A stretch of 64,000 nucleotides of DNA. Source: Tissierella simiarum. GTDB lineage: Bacteria > Bacillota > Clostridia > Tissierellales > Tissierellaceae. Positions within the stretch are counted from its first letter, which is position 1, and each line of letters opens with the position of its first letter. The notes under the pieces were generated by a model. That model saw only the letters and a program-made list of their open reading frames with translations, was not told the DNA's origin and searched no databases. The stretch lies in the NCBI RefSeq assembly GCF_018917865.1, contig NZ_JAHLPM010000003.1, forward strand, positions 247,627 to 311,626, in the 5' to 3' direction. The translations under genes were made by a program, and so were the position numbers. Below are positions 35,231 through 43,935 of the stretch, one piece after another.

Positions 35231-35263
35231 AAAATCCCTTAGAGTAACCTAAGGGATTTTTTT
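35231..35263 (+). terminator. intrinsic terminator of the 6S RNA transcript
   Basis: 12-bp stem AAAATCCCTTAG (35231-35242) with CTAAGGGATTTT (35249-35260), loop of 6 bases, T7 tail. Confidence 0.92.
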
Positions 35264-35316
35264 GTATATTTTTTTAATATAAATGAGATAATAACATATT
35301 ATAAGGAGGTTCTGTA

Positions 35317-35559
35317 ATGAAAGAGATTTGTCCTTTATGTAATGGTTTATATGAAATTGATTTTCAATGTACTAATTGTGATACTAAAATGATAGATAAT
35401 GGACCTATTGTGAATTATTTAGATAACTATAGTCCCTATTTGGTAGATGAAATATCAAAAAAAACAGATGGGGCACCAAAAGACAAGTGTGTTCACTTAT
35501 TTCAGTGCCCCTTTTGTAATGAAAACAAAAGTTTTATAATCGAAAGAAAAAACTTCTAA
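35317..35559 (+). CDS. small zinc-ribbon-like protein
   Basis: 80 residues with three CxxC knuckles: CPLC, CTNC and CPFC. Zinc binding is inferred from this pattern. AAGGAGG ribosome binding site. Family not recognised beyond a general clostridial zinc-ribbon type. Its stop overlaps the convergent PHP gene end by 4 bases. Confidence 0.75.
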   Translation: MKEICPLCNGLYEIDFQCTNCDTKMIDNGPIVNYLDNYSPYLVDEISKKTDGAPKDKCVHLFQCPFCNENKSFIIERKNF

Positions 35560-36356
35560 CCAATATTAATTGGGAATTTTTTTCGTTCTTTAAAGATGTG
35601 AAGATATTTAAATCCTAATTCTCTTAATAATTTTTCTGCTGCTTTATATTCATAGCCAACAAATTCGGGAGAATGTGCATCTGATCCAATAGTTATTATT
35701 TCCCCTCCTAATTCTTTATACAGTTTTAATATCTGCATTTTTGGGTGGAAATAGCCAAGTCCATATTTCATTCCTGCTGTATTAACTTCGATACCTTTAC
35801 CATTTTCTATAATAAGTTTTAAAATACTTTCTATTACATAATAATAATCATCATATTTAGGTATAGATAAATAATTTTCAAAATACCTATCTATGTAGTC
35901 AATATGACCTAAAATATCATAATCTTTATAATTTTTTATGCAGTGATACATATGATCATAATACATTTTTAGTGCTTCAATAGGCTCTAATCCCTTAGTA
36001 AAATTATCGCAGAAAATATCTTCACCATTAACGGAATGAATAGACATTAACACATAGTCAAAGGGATTTTCTTTGATAAATTTTTCATATCTTTCTCCCA
36101 AGTGAGGCTGCATACCTATTTCAACACCACAAAGTATTTCAATATCTTTCATATATTTATATTTTACTTGTTTTGCTTTTCTAAAATAGTCATCTGTCCT
36201 AAATACTATATCTAATTTTTGAGTAGTGGATTCAAAGTCAACATGATCTGTAAAACATATACTTTTCATATTTTTATCTATTGCTGATAGTACCATTTTT
36301 TCCATAGAAGATTTCGAGTCTATAGAATAATCACTGTGAACATGAAAATCATACAT
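35556..36356 (-). CDS. PHP-domain histidinol-phosphatase-like protein (HisJ/HisK type)
   Basis: About 266 residues. PHP metal-site motifs are present in order: DFHVHSDYS, CFTDHVDFE, CGVEIGMQPH, SIHSV, GHIDYIDRY, EVNTAG and GSDAHSPEFVG. Such enzymes hydrolyse histidinol phosphate or other phosphoesters with a di- or trinuclear metal centre. No other histidine-biosynthesis gene is nearby, so the substrate is open. ATG 36356 is used; GTG 36368 overlaps the AGGAG ribosome binding site. Confidence 0.88.
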   Translation of the reverse strand: MYDFHVHSDYSIDSKSSMEKMVLSAIDKNMKSICFTDHVDFESTTQKLDIVFRTDDYFRKAKQVKYKYMKDIEILCGVEIGMQPHLGERYEKFIKENPFDYVLMSIHSVNGEDIFCDNFTKGLEPIEALKMYYDHMYHCIKNYKDYDILGHIDYIDRYFENYLSIPKYDDYYYVIESILKLIIENGKGIEVNTAGMKYGLGYFHPKMQILKLYKELGGEIITIGSDAHSPEFVGYEYKAAEKLLRELGFKYLHIFKERKKFPINIG

Positions 36357-36424
36357 TTTTTTTAACACTCCTAATTTATTATTGTTTAAATTATTTTACT
36401 CTAAAAAAGAGAAATAGTAAAGTA

Positions 36425-38443
36425 TCAGCTAAAGAAAGCCTCTTTATATTGCAGCTTATATAAATCATAATAAATTCCTTCGTTTTCCAATAGCTCCTGA
36501 TGATTACCCATTTCTTTAATAACACCTTTATTTAAAACTATAATCTTATCTGCATGTTGAATAGTAGACAATCTATGTGCAACGGCTATTGTAGTTCTTC
36601 CTTTAATTAGTTTTCCTAGTGCATCTTGAATGAGCAGTTCTGTTTCTGTGTCGATATTTGAAGTAGCTTCATCAAGGATTAATATTTTAGGATCAAAAGC
36701 TAAAGTCCGTGCAAAGGATAATAATTGTCTCTCTCCAGAAGATAAGGTTGATCCTCTTTCCATTACTGGCTCTTTATATTGTAGAGGCAATTTACTTATA
36801 AAATGATGGGCATTTACGTATTTAGCTACCTCTATTATTTTTTCTTCATCTATATCTCTATTATTTAACCTAATATTTTCCTCAATAGTACCTGTAAATA
36901 GGAAAACATCCTGAAGAACTACCCCTACATTTTTTCTTAATTCATATTTATCATAATCTTTAATATTAACACCATCTATGAGGATTTCTCCTCTTTGTAT
37001 ATCATAGAATCTAGTTATTAAATTGATTATAGAAGTTTTACCCGCCCCTGTAGCACCAACAAAGGCAACTGCTTCTCCTGGATTTATAGTGAAGCTTACA
37101 TCTTTCAATACCCAATTTTCATCTTCATAGGCAAACCAGACATTTTTAAACTCAATTTTTCCATTGAAACCCGTTATAGGAATTGGATTTTCAATATTTT
37201 CAATTTTACTATTATCGTCTAATATCATAAACAATCTTTCACTGGAAGCCATAGCAGATTGCAGGATATTATATTTTTCTGTCAGATCCAATATAGGTTC
37301 AAAAAATCTTTGGAGATAATCTATAAAGGCATAGAGAACTCCAAATTCAATATAGCTAGAAACTACTTGACCTCCTCCATAATAGATTAAAATCGCTATT
37401 CCTAGAGAGCGAATAACTTCAATGGAAGGTCTAAATATTGCATAGATAGAAATTTCTTTTTTTGCTGTTTTTAGATAATCCTTATTTATTTCGTCAAACT
37501 GTTGTGAAATCTTTTCTTCTTTTTTAAATATCTGTATAGTTTTCATTCCAGTAATATTTTCATTTAAAGTAGAGTTTATTCTAGCCAATTGAATTCGTCC
37601 TAATCTATAAACAGATCTTATTTGTTTTCTGAAAACTATTGAAGCTAGTATTATTAAAGGAATTAAGGTAAAGGATATTAAGGCTAATTTTAAATTCATT
37701 TTAATCATTACTACCATTATTCCTACAAGAATAAAAATATCTTTAAACAAATTTACTAGTACACCAGTATACATTTCATTTAAGGTTTCTGTATCATTGG
37801 TAACTCTTGTAACCAATCTACCTACAGGATTTTTATCAAAATAGGCTATAGATAAACTTTGAATATGTGAAAAAATTTCTTGCCTTATATTAAATACAAT
37901 TTTTTGGCCAGTATAATTTAATATTATAACCTGTAAATAGTTAAATAGAAAAGCAAGGATAATGGCACCTATAAATATAATAGATATTTTATTTATACCA
38001 TTTATGTCTATTTGCCTAAAATTTTGATAACTTTCTTTATCTAGAATGACCCTATTATTAATAGTATCATTCTGGTAATCTGTTAAGTAATAAATACCAT
38101 TATCTTCAACTATGTTTTTAAGGGGATAATCACTTAAATTTACTTGAGTTTCTTTAGGTATGGAATCAATTCTAACGTATTTTTTATCTTGAAATATAGT
38201 TCCGTTATAAGGAGCAGTTAACTCCATTTCATACATTGGTTTTCTATACCCATTTATATAGTCGTCAATAGTAATTTTAAGTAAATAAGGTCTAAGTAAC
38301 TCTAATCCGGTTACTATAACCATTAGAACTATAGCTAAAAGAAGATAAGTCCAGTAAGGTTTAGCATACTTTAAAAGTCTTTTCATAAGCTTTGAATCAT
38401 AAGCTTTTCCCATTATTTCATCTTCATGGAAGTCTTTACTCAT
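36425..38443 (-). CDS. heterodimeric multidrug-type ABC exporter, subunit with canonical ATPase
   Basis: 672 residues: exporter membrane domain and ABC ATPase with GATGAGKTS, signature LSSGERQLLSFAR, and Walker B ILILDEATSNIDTETE with the catalytic Glu. An insertion of about 90 residues lies between the first two membrane helices (about residues 65-155, Tyr/Asp/Asn-rich), likely an extracytoplasmic domain as in BmrD/YheH-type subunits. Translated after its partner, 15 bases downstream of that gene. Confidence 0.92.
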   Translation of the reverse strand: MSKDFHEDEIMGKAYDSKLMKRLLKYAKPYWTYLLLAIVLMVIVTGLELLRPYLLKITIDDYINGYRKPMYEMELTAPYNGTIFQDKKYVRIDSIPKETQVNLSDYPLKNIVEDNGIYYLTDYQNDTINNRVILDKESYQNFRQIDINGINKISIIFIGAIILAFLFNYLQVIILNYTGQKIVFNIRQEIFSHIQSLSIAYFDKNPVGRLVTRVTNDTETLNEMYTGVLVNLFKDIFILVGIMVVMIKMNLKLALISFTLIPLIILASIVFRKQIRSVYRLGRIQLARINSTLNENITGMKTIQIFKKEEKISQQFDEINKDYLKTAKKEISIYAIFRPSIEVIRSLGIAILIYYGGGQVVSSYIEFGVLYAFIDYLQRFFEPILDLTEKYNILQSAMASSERLFMILDDNSKIENIENPIPITGFNGKIEFKNVWFAYEDENWVLKDVSFTINPGEAVAFVGATGAGKTSIINLITRFYDIQRGEILIDGVNIKDYDKYELRKNVGVVLQDVFLFTGTIEENIRLNNRDIDEEKIIEVAKYVNAHHFISKLPLQYKEPVMERGSTLSSGERQLLSFARTLAFDPKILILDEATSNIDTETELLIQDALGKLIKGRTTIAVAHRLSTIQHADKIIVLNKGVIKEMGNHQELLENEGIYYDLYKLQYKEAFFS

Positions 38444-38458
38444 TTTAGATCCCCCTTT

Positions 38459-40210
38459 TTACTGTCTGTTTAACTTCTCTTCAAGAAGCTGTTTTTCATA
38501 TAAATCTTTATATAAGCCTTCTAATGTTAAGAGTTCTTCATGGTTGCCTCTTTCAATTATTTTTCCATCTTCTAAAAGTATAATCTCATCAGCAGCTTTT
38601 ACTGTAGATATTCTATGACTAATTATTATTGTAGTTTTATTATCCATTATCTTTTCTAGATTTTTCAGGATTTTTTCTTCCGTTTCTGTATCCACACTAG
38701 AAAGGCTATCATCTAATATAATAATTGGTGGCTCTTTGATTATTGCTCTAGCTATAGAGGTTCTTTGTTTCTGACCCCCAGAAAGAGTAACACCTCTTTC
38801 GCCTAAAACCGTTTCAAAACCATTTGGAAAAGCTATTATATTGTCATAGACTTCTGCCAATTGAGCTGCATTGAAGACTTTTTCTGAAGCAACTTTGTTA
38901 TCAAAGGCAAATCCAATGTTATCTTCTATAGTAGTTGAAAACAAGAAATTATCTTGAGGAACATATCCCACATTCTCCCTTAAGGATTTAAGAGTAACAT
39001 TTTTAATATTATTATTATCAAGGTAGATATTTCCTTCTTCTATGTCATAAAGTCTTAGTAAAAGGTTTACTATAGAAGTTTTGCCGCTTCCAGTTTTACC
39101 TACTATAGCTAGGCTTTTGCCTCCTTCTATAGTGAAGTTAATATTTTTTAAAGCATAATTGGTTGCATTAGGATATTTAAAACTAACATTTTTAAATTCT
39201 ATTTTTCCTTTTACTCTGTTTAATGATATAGCATTGGAATTATCTACGATATCAGGTTTTTCATCTAATATAGAATTTATCCTCTCCATAGAAGCAGCAC
39301 CTCTTTGAAGTATATTAATTACCCAGCCAACTGCCATCATAGGCCATATTAATAATCCTAGATAGGAATTAAAGGCAATAAAATCTCCTAAAGAAATTTC
39401 ATTTAATATGACTTGTTTACCTCCATACCAAATTACTAACAAGAAACTGATGGAAGATATAAATTGGATAAAAGGATGAAAGGTACCAGATATTTTAACT
39501 AGATTCAAATTCTTTTTTAAATTATCCTTATTAACTTGAGTAAAGTTTTCCTTAACTAAATCTTCTTGAACAAAGGATTTGATGACTCTTATACCAGCAA
39601 AATTTTCTTGGGTTGTATCTGTTAGGTCTGAAAAAGCTTCTTGAACGATTCTGAAACGCTTATGTATAATTTTTCCAAATCTACTAACTACTATTATTAT
39701 GAAAGGCAATGTAAATAGTGCAATGACTGTTAACCTTAAATTGGTAGTTTTAATCATCATAATTAAGGAAAGGATTATTAAAAAGATAGAATCTACAATC
39801 ATAATAGTACCTTGACCTATAGCCATTCTTACTGCATTGACATCGTTAGTAGCATGGGCCATTAAATCTCCTGTTTTATGAGTGTTAAAATAATTAGGAG
39901 ATAAAGTTAAAAGGTGATTGAAGAATTTATCTCTTAAATAATATTCTAAAATTCTGGAAGTACCTAAAATATAGATTCGCCAAAAATATCTGCCAACGGC
40001 TATAATAACACCTGTAAGAATGATTAATAGACTATACTTTATTATTCCATTAATAGTTAACATATTCTTCTCAAAAGCATTTGTTAGGCTTCTTAGTATT
40101 TGAGGTACAATAAGCTGAATAGAATCAATTATTAAAAGCCAGAATACTCCTAGCATATAACTCCATTTATGTTCTGAGAAAAAGTCTTTTAGAGTGATAA
40201 AAGCTCTCAT
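38459..40210 (-). CDS. heterodimeric multidrug-type ABC exporter, subunit with degenerate ATPase
   Basis: 583 residues: six-helix exporter domain and ATPase with GKTGSGKTS, LSGGQKQRTSIARAI and a Walker B reading IIILDDSLSSVDTETE. The catalytic Glu is replaced by Asp, the usual mark of the non-canonical site in BmrC/TmrA-type subunits. First gene of a two-gene unit with the 672-residue partner. Substrate unknown; drugs, lipids or peptides are all possible. Confidence 0.92.
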   Translation of the reverse strand: MRAFITLKDFFSEHKWSYMLGVFWLLIIDSIQLIVPQILRSLTNAFEKNMLTINGIIKYSLLIILTGVIIAVGRYFWRIYILGTSRILEYYLRDKFFNHLLTLSPNYFNTHKTGDLMAHATNDVNAVRMAIGQGTIMIVDSIFLIILSLIMMIKTTNLRLTVIALFTLPFIIIVVSRFGKIIHKRFRIVQEAFSDLTDTTQENFAGIRVIKSFVQEDLVKENFTQVNKDNLKKNLNLVKISGTFHPFIQFISSISFLLVIWYGGKQVILNEISLGDFIAFNSYLGLLIWPMMAVGWVINILQRGAASMERINSILDEKPDIVDNSNAISLNRVKGKIEFKNVSFKYPNATNYALKNINFTIEGGKSLAIVGKTGSGKTSIVNLLLRLYDIEEGNIYLDNNNIKNVTLKSLRENVGYVPQDNFLFSTTIEDNIGFAFDNKVASEKVFNAAQLAEVYDNIIAFPNGFETVLGERGVTLSGGQKQRTSIARAIIKEPPIIILDDSLSSVDTETEEKILKNLEKIMDNKTTIIISHRISTVKAADEIILLEDGKIIERGNHEELLTLEGLYKDLYEKQLLEEKLNRQ

Positions 40211-40425
40211 ATTTATAAAATCCCCCTTTCGAATATTTCGATACTCAAAATATTTCTTCTAATAAATATTATAAAGGATATTTTATTATTTTAAAGTATT
40301 AAATATTTATTTTTTAGTAATCTAAAGTTTTATAGTGAATAAATACCTTTTTTTTAGGAAGTATATATTATAAGTAATTAAATTCATTATTGAAGTCAAA
40401 TAGTAGTAGAAGGAGAGAAAGCCAT

Positions 40426-40614
40426 ATGGAATTAACGACCAAAGAATTAGTGAAAAAAATGATTTTAGATTCTCAGGAAATGGTTAGAGATTATGAAACA
40501 CATTCTAAAAAGGTAGATAATATGGAAGTAGCAGAGCTCTTTAAGACTTTTGCTGAACAATGTGGTTATCAAGCTAGTAAGCTACAAACAATTTTAAACA
40601 AAATAGACAAATAA
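40426..40614 (+). CDS. small helical hypothetical protein
   Basis: 62 residues from ATG 40426, with AAGGAGAG about 9 bases upstream; a longer frame from 40390 adds only Ser/Arg-rich residues and lies over the ribosome binding site. All-helical, with a heptad-like layout that could form a small helical bundle, and one Cys. Family not recognised. Confidence 0.7.
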   Translation: MELTTKELVKKMILDSQEMVRDYETHSKKVDNMEVAELFKTFAEQCGYQASKLQTILNKIDK

Positions 40615-40647
40615 GGAACATTAAATTTTAATGTTCCTTATTTTTTA
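40611..40647 (+). terminator. intrinsic terminator overlapping a stop codon
   Basis: 14-bp stem ATAAGGAACATTAA (40611-40624) with TTAATGTTCCTTAT (40628-40641), then T-rich. The stop TAA (40612-40614) is in the left arm. Confidence 0.88.
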
Positions 40648-40728
40648 TTAAAAGTGATTATTTAAATCTATTTGGGGTAATAAAAGTCTAGTGATACAAT
40701 TAGAAATACTATTAAAGGAGAGAGTTAT

Positions 40729-41136
40729 ATGAAGCTGAACGATTTAATCAAGGAAAAGAAAAGGATGATAGAAAGAGAAAAGAAAAAAGATGCTGCTAAA
40801 AATATTGCAGTAGGAACAGCCATCGGAACAGCTATTGGAGCCGCTGCAGGTGTGTTGCTAGCACCTAAATCAGGCAAGGAAACTAGACAAGATATAGTCG
40901 ATAAAACTAAAGAAACTGCAGAAAATGTAAAAAATAGTGTTAAGGAGTCCGTTGAAGCAACTAAAGAGTGGCAGGAGAAAATAAAAGATGATATTAAGGA
41001 TGCCTATGAAGGAATTAAAGAAGCTAAGAATGAAGTTACTGAAAATATAGAAGCCGATGAAGAACAAATCATTGAGAATATAGAAGAGACGGTTGAAGAG
41101 GATAAAGAAGAAATTGAAGAAAGTAAACCCTTATAA
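40729..41136 (+). CDS. YtxH-domain protein
   Basis: 135 residues. A Gly/Ala-rich hydrophobic segment (AVGTAIGTAIGAAAGVLLAPKSG, positions about 27-49, quoted in part as GAAAGVLLAPKSGKETR) is the YtxH signature. It is followed by a Lys/Glu-rich amphipathic, coiled-coil-like stretch and an acidic tail. In Firmicutes such proteins sit beside a DUF948 protein, as here. Role probably in general stress or the envelope, not established. Confidence 0.85.
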   Translation: MKLNDLIKEKKRMIEREKKKDAAKNIAVGTAIGTAIGAAAGVLLAPKSGKETRQDIVDKTKETAENVKNSVKESVEATKEWQEKIKDDIKDAYEGIKEAKNEVTENIEADEEQIIENIEETVEEDKEEIEESKPL

Positions 41137-41149
41137 AGGGGGAATATAA

Positions 41150-41623
41150 ATGACAGCCACTCTTACATTACAGGATTTATTTAAGTTTATACTCTATATG
41201 CTAGGAATTGGAGTAGGAACTTATTTAGTCCTTATATTAAAAAATGTAAATAAAATACTTAATCAAGCAAGAACTATTACAGAAGCAAATGAAAAGTCTA
41301 TAGATACAACTATAAAGCAATTACCAGAAATAAGTGAAAATATAAATGGTATAACAAAAGAAGCTCAAGTAGTATTAAATCAGCTAACACCTGAAATAAA
41401 TGGTTTAGTTAAAAATGCTAATTCCATATCAGGAAATATTAGTTCTATTACTGAAAATATAGATTCTACGACAAATAAAGTTTCTGGAACCATAGATACA
41501 GTTTCAGAAAGTATTAGTGAAACAGCTTTAGCATTTGAATATAACGTTAAAAATGTATCTGATTATATTCAAATGTTTATAGAAATCATAGATATAATAA
41601 AACATAGTCTAAAGAAGAAATAA
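41150..41623 (+). CDS. DUF948-like membrane-anchored coiled-coil protein
   Basis: 157 residues: one N-terminal membrane helix (about 9-28) followed by a long Ser/Thr/Asn/Ile-rich helical region with repeated NI/SI/TI heptads, as in YtxG-type (DUF948) proteins. It starts 13 bases after the YtxH-like gene, so the two are co-transcribed. Function unknown. Confidence 0.78.
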   Translation: MTATLTLQDLFKFILYMLGIGVGTYLVLILKNVNKILNQARTITEANEKSIDTTIKQLPEISENINGITKEAQVVLNQLTPEINGLVKNANSISGNISSITENIDSTTNKVSGTIDTVSESISETALAFEYNVKNVSDYIQMFIEIIDIIKHSLKKK

Positions 41624-41654
41624 GAACCCATATGACTTAAGGGGTTCTTTTTTA
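41622..41654 (+). terminator. intrinsic terminator of the YtxH/DUF948 pair
   Basis: AAGAACCC (41622-41629) pairs with GGGTTCTT (41642-41649), loop 12 bases, T-rich tail. Confidence 0.8.
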
Positions 41655-41763
41655 TTTAGATGGCTATTTGAAATTTCAAAGAAAATTATAGTGTATAAGA
41701 AGGGAAACCTATTTTATTGGTGAATATACTATATAATATGTATTAAATGGAAGGGGAGATATT

Positions 41764-42486
41764 ATGAAAAGTATAATAATATATGGACATAGGGGAGCAG
41801 CAAGATACTATCCTGAAAACACTATGATTTCCTATGAAAAAGCTATAGAAATGGGAGCAGATGGAATAGAAATAGATGTTCATAAAAGTAAAGATGGACA
41901 TTTGATAGTATGCCATGATGAAAAAGTAGACAGAACTACTAACGGTTCAGGTTATATTAAAGATTTATCTTTACAGGAATTGAAAAACTTAGATGCAGGC
42001 AGTTGGTTTAGTGATAAGTTTAAAGGAGAGCGAATACCTGTATTAGAAGAAGTCCTTCAATTTGTTAAAGAAAAAAATGTTTTACTCAATATAGAAATAA
42101 AAAGTGGTCCTATATTTTACCATGATATTGAAGAAGATATAGTAAATGCTATTAAAGCCTATAATTTAGAAGATAGAATAATAATTTCTTCTTTTAATCA
42201 TTATAGTCTTTTAAAAATCAAAGATATTGATAAAGGATTAAAGACTGGTATACTATATATAGCAGGATTAGCATCACCTTGGGAGTATGCCAGGTCTGTT
42301 AAAGCTGATGCTATACACCCTTTATTTATGACTATTGATAGGGATGTAGTTTTAAGTTGTTTAGAAAATGGGATTCAGGTCAATCCTTTTACTGTAAACG
42401 AAGAATGGGGATTACAGCTTATGAAATCCTTTGGAGTTACTAGTGTTATAACTGATTGTCCCGATTTAGCCAATAATATATTATAA
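41764..42486 (+). CDS. glycerophosphodiester phosphodiesterase
   Basis: 240 residues of the GDPD/UgpQ TIM-barrel type. Catalytic motifs: GHRGAARYYPENT, GADGIEIDVHKSKDGHLIVCHDE (quoted in part: EIDVHKSKDGHLIV) and NIEIK. Cytoplasmic, no signal peptide. It cleaves glycerophosphodiesters to glycerol-3-phosphate and an alcohol. The lipid kinase gene lies 29 bases downstream, a loose lipid-metabolism pairing. Confidence 0.93.
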   Translation: MKSIIIYGHRGAARYYPENTMISYEKAIEMGADGIEIDVHKSKDGHLIVCHDEKVDRTTNGSGYIKDLSLQELKNLDAGSWFSDKFKGERIPVLEEVLQFVKEKNVLLNIEIKSGPIFYHDIEEDIVNAIKAYNLEDRIIISSFNHYSLLKIKDIDKGLKTGILYIAGLASPWEYARSVKADAIHPLFMTIDRDVVLSCLENGIQVNPFTVNEEWGLQLMKSFGVTSVITDCPDLANNIL

Positions 42487-42515
42487 ATTAGTTGATTTAA
42501 GAAAGGCTGGTAATC

Positions 42516-43400
42516 ATGAAAAAAGTAAAAATAATTAGTAATCCATCCTCAGGAAGGCAGCTAATACAAAGAAAGCTTGATTATCTTTGTAAGCTGCTTA
42601 TTGATGATGGGTATTTAGTAGGCAAATTTACCACGGAAAAAAAAGATGATGCCATGTTTGAAACTATTAAAACTTGTAAAGAAGATTGGGATATAATTAT
42701 TGCTTGTGGCGGTGACGGTACTGTAAATGAAGTTGCTAAAGGTATTGCCAATAGTGATAGAAAAGTACCAGTTGCTATATTATCTGCTGGTACTGTAAAT
42801 GACTTTGCAAATCATATAAATCTTCCGAAGAATGTTACAGAGTTTTATAATATGATTAAAAGAGAAAAGACTATAGATGTAGATTTGGGTAGAGTAAATG
42901 ATGAATGTTTTGTTAATGTAGCAGCAGGAGGGTTGTTGGCTAACGTAGGATATCAAGTTCAGCCCCAAGCAAAAGCTATATTAGGGAGAATGGCATATTA
43001 TCTTGAAGGATTAAAAGAAATACCTAGACAATTATTTGAACCTATAAATGTGAAGTTTGAAAGCGAGGAATATATAAATAAAGAGGAAATTTTACTTTTT
43101 CTGATTTCCAACAGTTCTTCAATAGGAGGATTTAAAAGATTAGCACCAGAAGCTAATGTTTCTGATGGGTATCTAGATGTAGTTATAATTAAAAAGTCTG
43201 ATATGCAAGATTTAGCCAATATCTTCTTTAGTATTTTTAGAGGTGAACATATAAATCATCCAAATGTAAGCTATTTTAAATCAAAAAAAATTACTATAAG
43301 TACTGAAGATAATGTTTCAATAGATATTGATGGAGAATATGGTGGAAAACTTCCAGCAACTTTTGAAGTTGTTCCAAAAGCATTTAAGATAATAATTTAA
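42516..43400 (+). CDS. diacylglycerol/lipid kinase family protein
   Basis: 294 residues of the DagK/YegS family. Seen: NPSSGRQ near the N-terminus, the nucleotide-binding ACGGDGTVNEVAKGI, ILSAGTVNDFANHI and LDVVIIKK, IDIDGEYGG in the C-terminal domain. It phosphorylates diacylglycerol or a related lipid at the membrane. DgkB or YegS subtype not resolved. Confidence 0.9.
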   Translation: MKKVKIISNPSSGRQLIQRKLDYLCKLLIDDGYLVGKFTTEKKDDAMFETIKTCKEDWDIIIACGGDGTVNEVAKGIANSDRKVPVAILSAGTVNDFANHINLPKNVTEFYNMIKREKTIDVDLGRVNDECFVNVAAGGLLANVGYQVQPQAKAILGRMAYYLEGLKEIPRQLFEPINVKFESEEYINKEEILLFLISNSSSIGGFKRLAPEANVSDGYLDVVIIKKSDMQDLANIFFSIFRGEHINHPNVSYFKSKKITISTEDNVSIDIDGEYGGKLPATFEVVPKAFKIII

Positions 43401-43446
43401 AAATAAAAAATGTGTTTTGTGATAAGAAATTATGGAGGAGATTTTA

Positions 43447-43893
43447 TTGAAAGCTAATGATAGCTGTGAAAATGTAGCTAATATAGAAAAGTACTTAAGA
43501 AAAGTAGATTATATAATAAGAAGAAAAGGTAGGGAAATATTAAGTGATTTTAATATAACGGTTCCACAATTTACTGCTTTGCAAATATTAATAAATGAGG
43601 GAGAACTGACTATTGGCGAGTTAAGTCAAAAAATGGCTTTAGCCTGTAGTACGATTACAGACTTAATTGATCGTATGGAAAAGGCTGAATTAGTAGTTAG
43701 GAAAAAAGATGATAAAGACAAAAGAGTGGTTAGGATAGAAGTTTTGCCAAATGGCTATGATGTTTTAGAAAAAGTATTAAAAAAACGTATTGAATTTTTA
43801 TCTGAAAAATTAAGTGGCTTTAATGATGATGAAAAATCAAGTTTACATCAGGGACTAAGAACTTTATATGAAGCTATGAGGATGAATAGCTAA
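43447..43893 (+). CDS. MarR-family transcriptional regulator
   Basis: About 148 residues, winged helix-turn-helix: LTIGELSQKMALACSTITDLIDRMEKAELV as recognition region (in parts), and the wing RKKDDKDKRVVRIEVL. TTG 43447 is used because GGAGGAG (43434-43440) is 6 bases upstream; ATG 43432 overlaps it. The target is unknown; neighbours are the lipid kinase and the giant signalling gene. Confidence 0.9.
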   Translation: MKANDSCENVANIEKYLRKVDYIIRRKGREILSDFNITVPQFTALQILINEGELTIGELSQKMALACSTITDLIDRMEKAELVVRKKDDKDKRVVRIEVLPNGYDVLEKVLKKRIEFLSEKLSGFNDDEKSSLHQGLRTLYEAMRMNS

Positions 43894-43935
43894 AGAAAAT
43901 GTATATTATATAATACATTAAAAAGGGGAAGAAAG

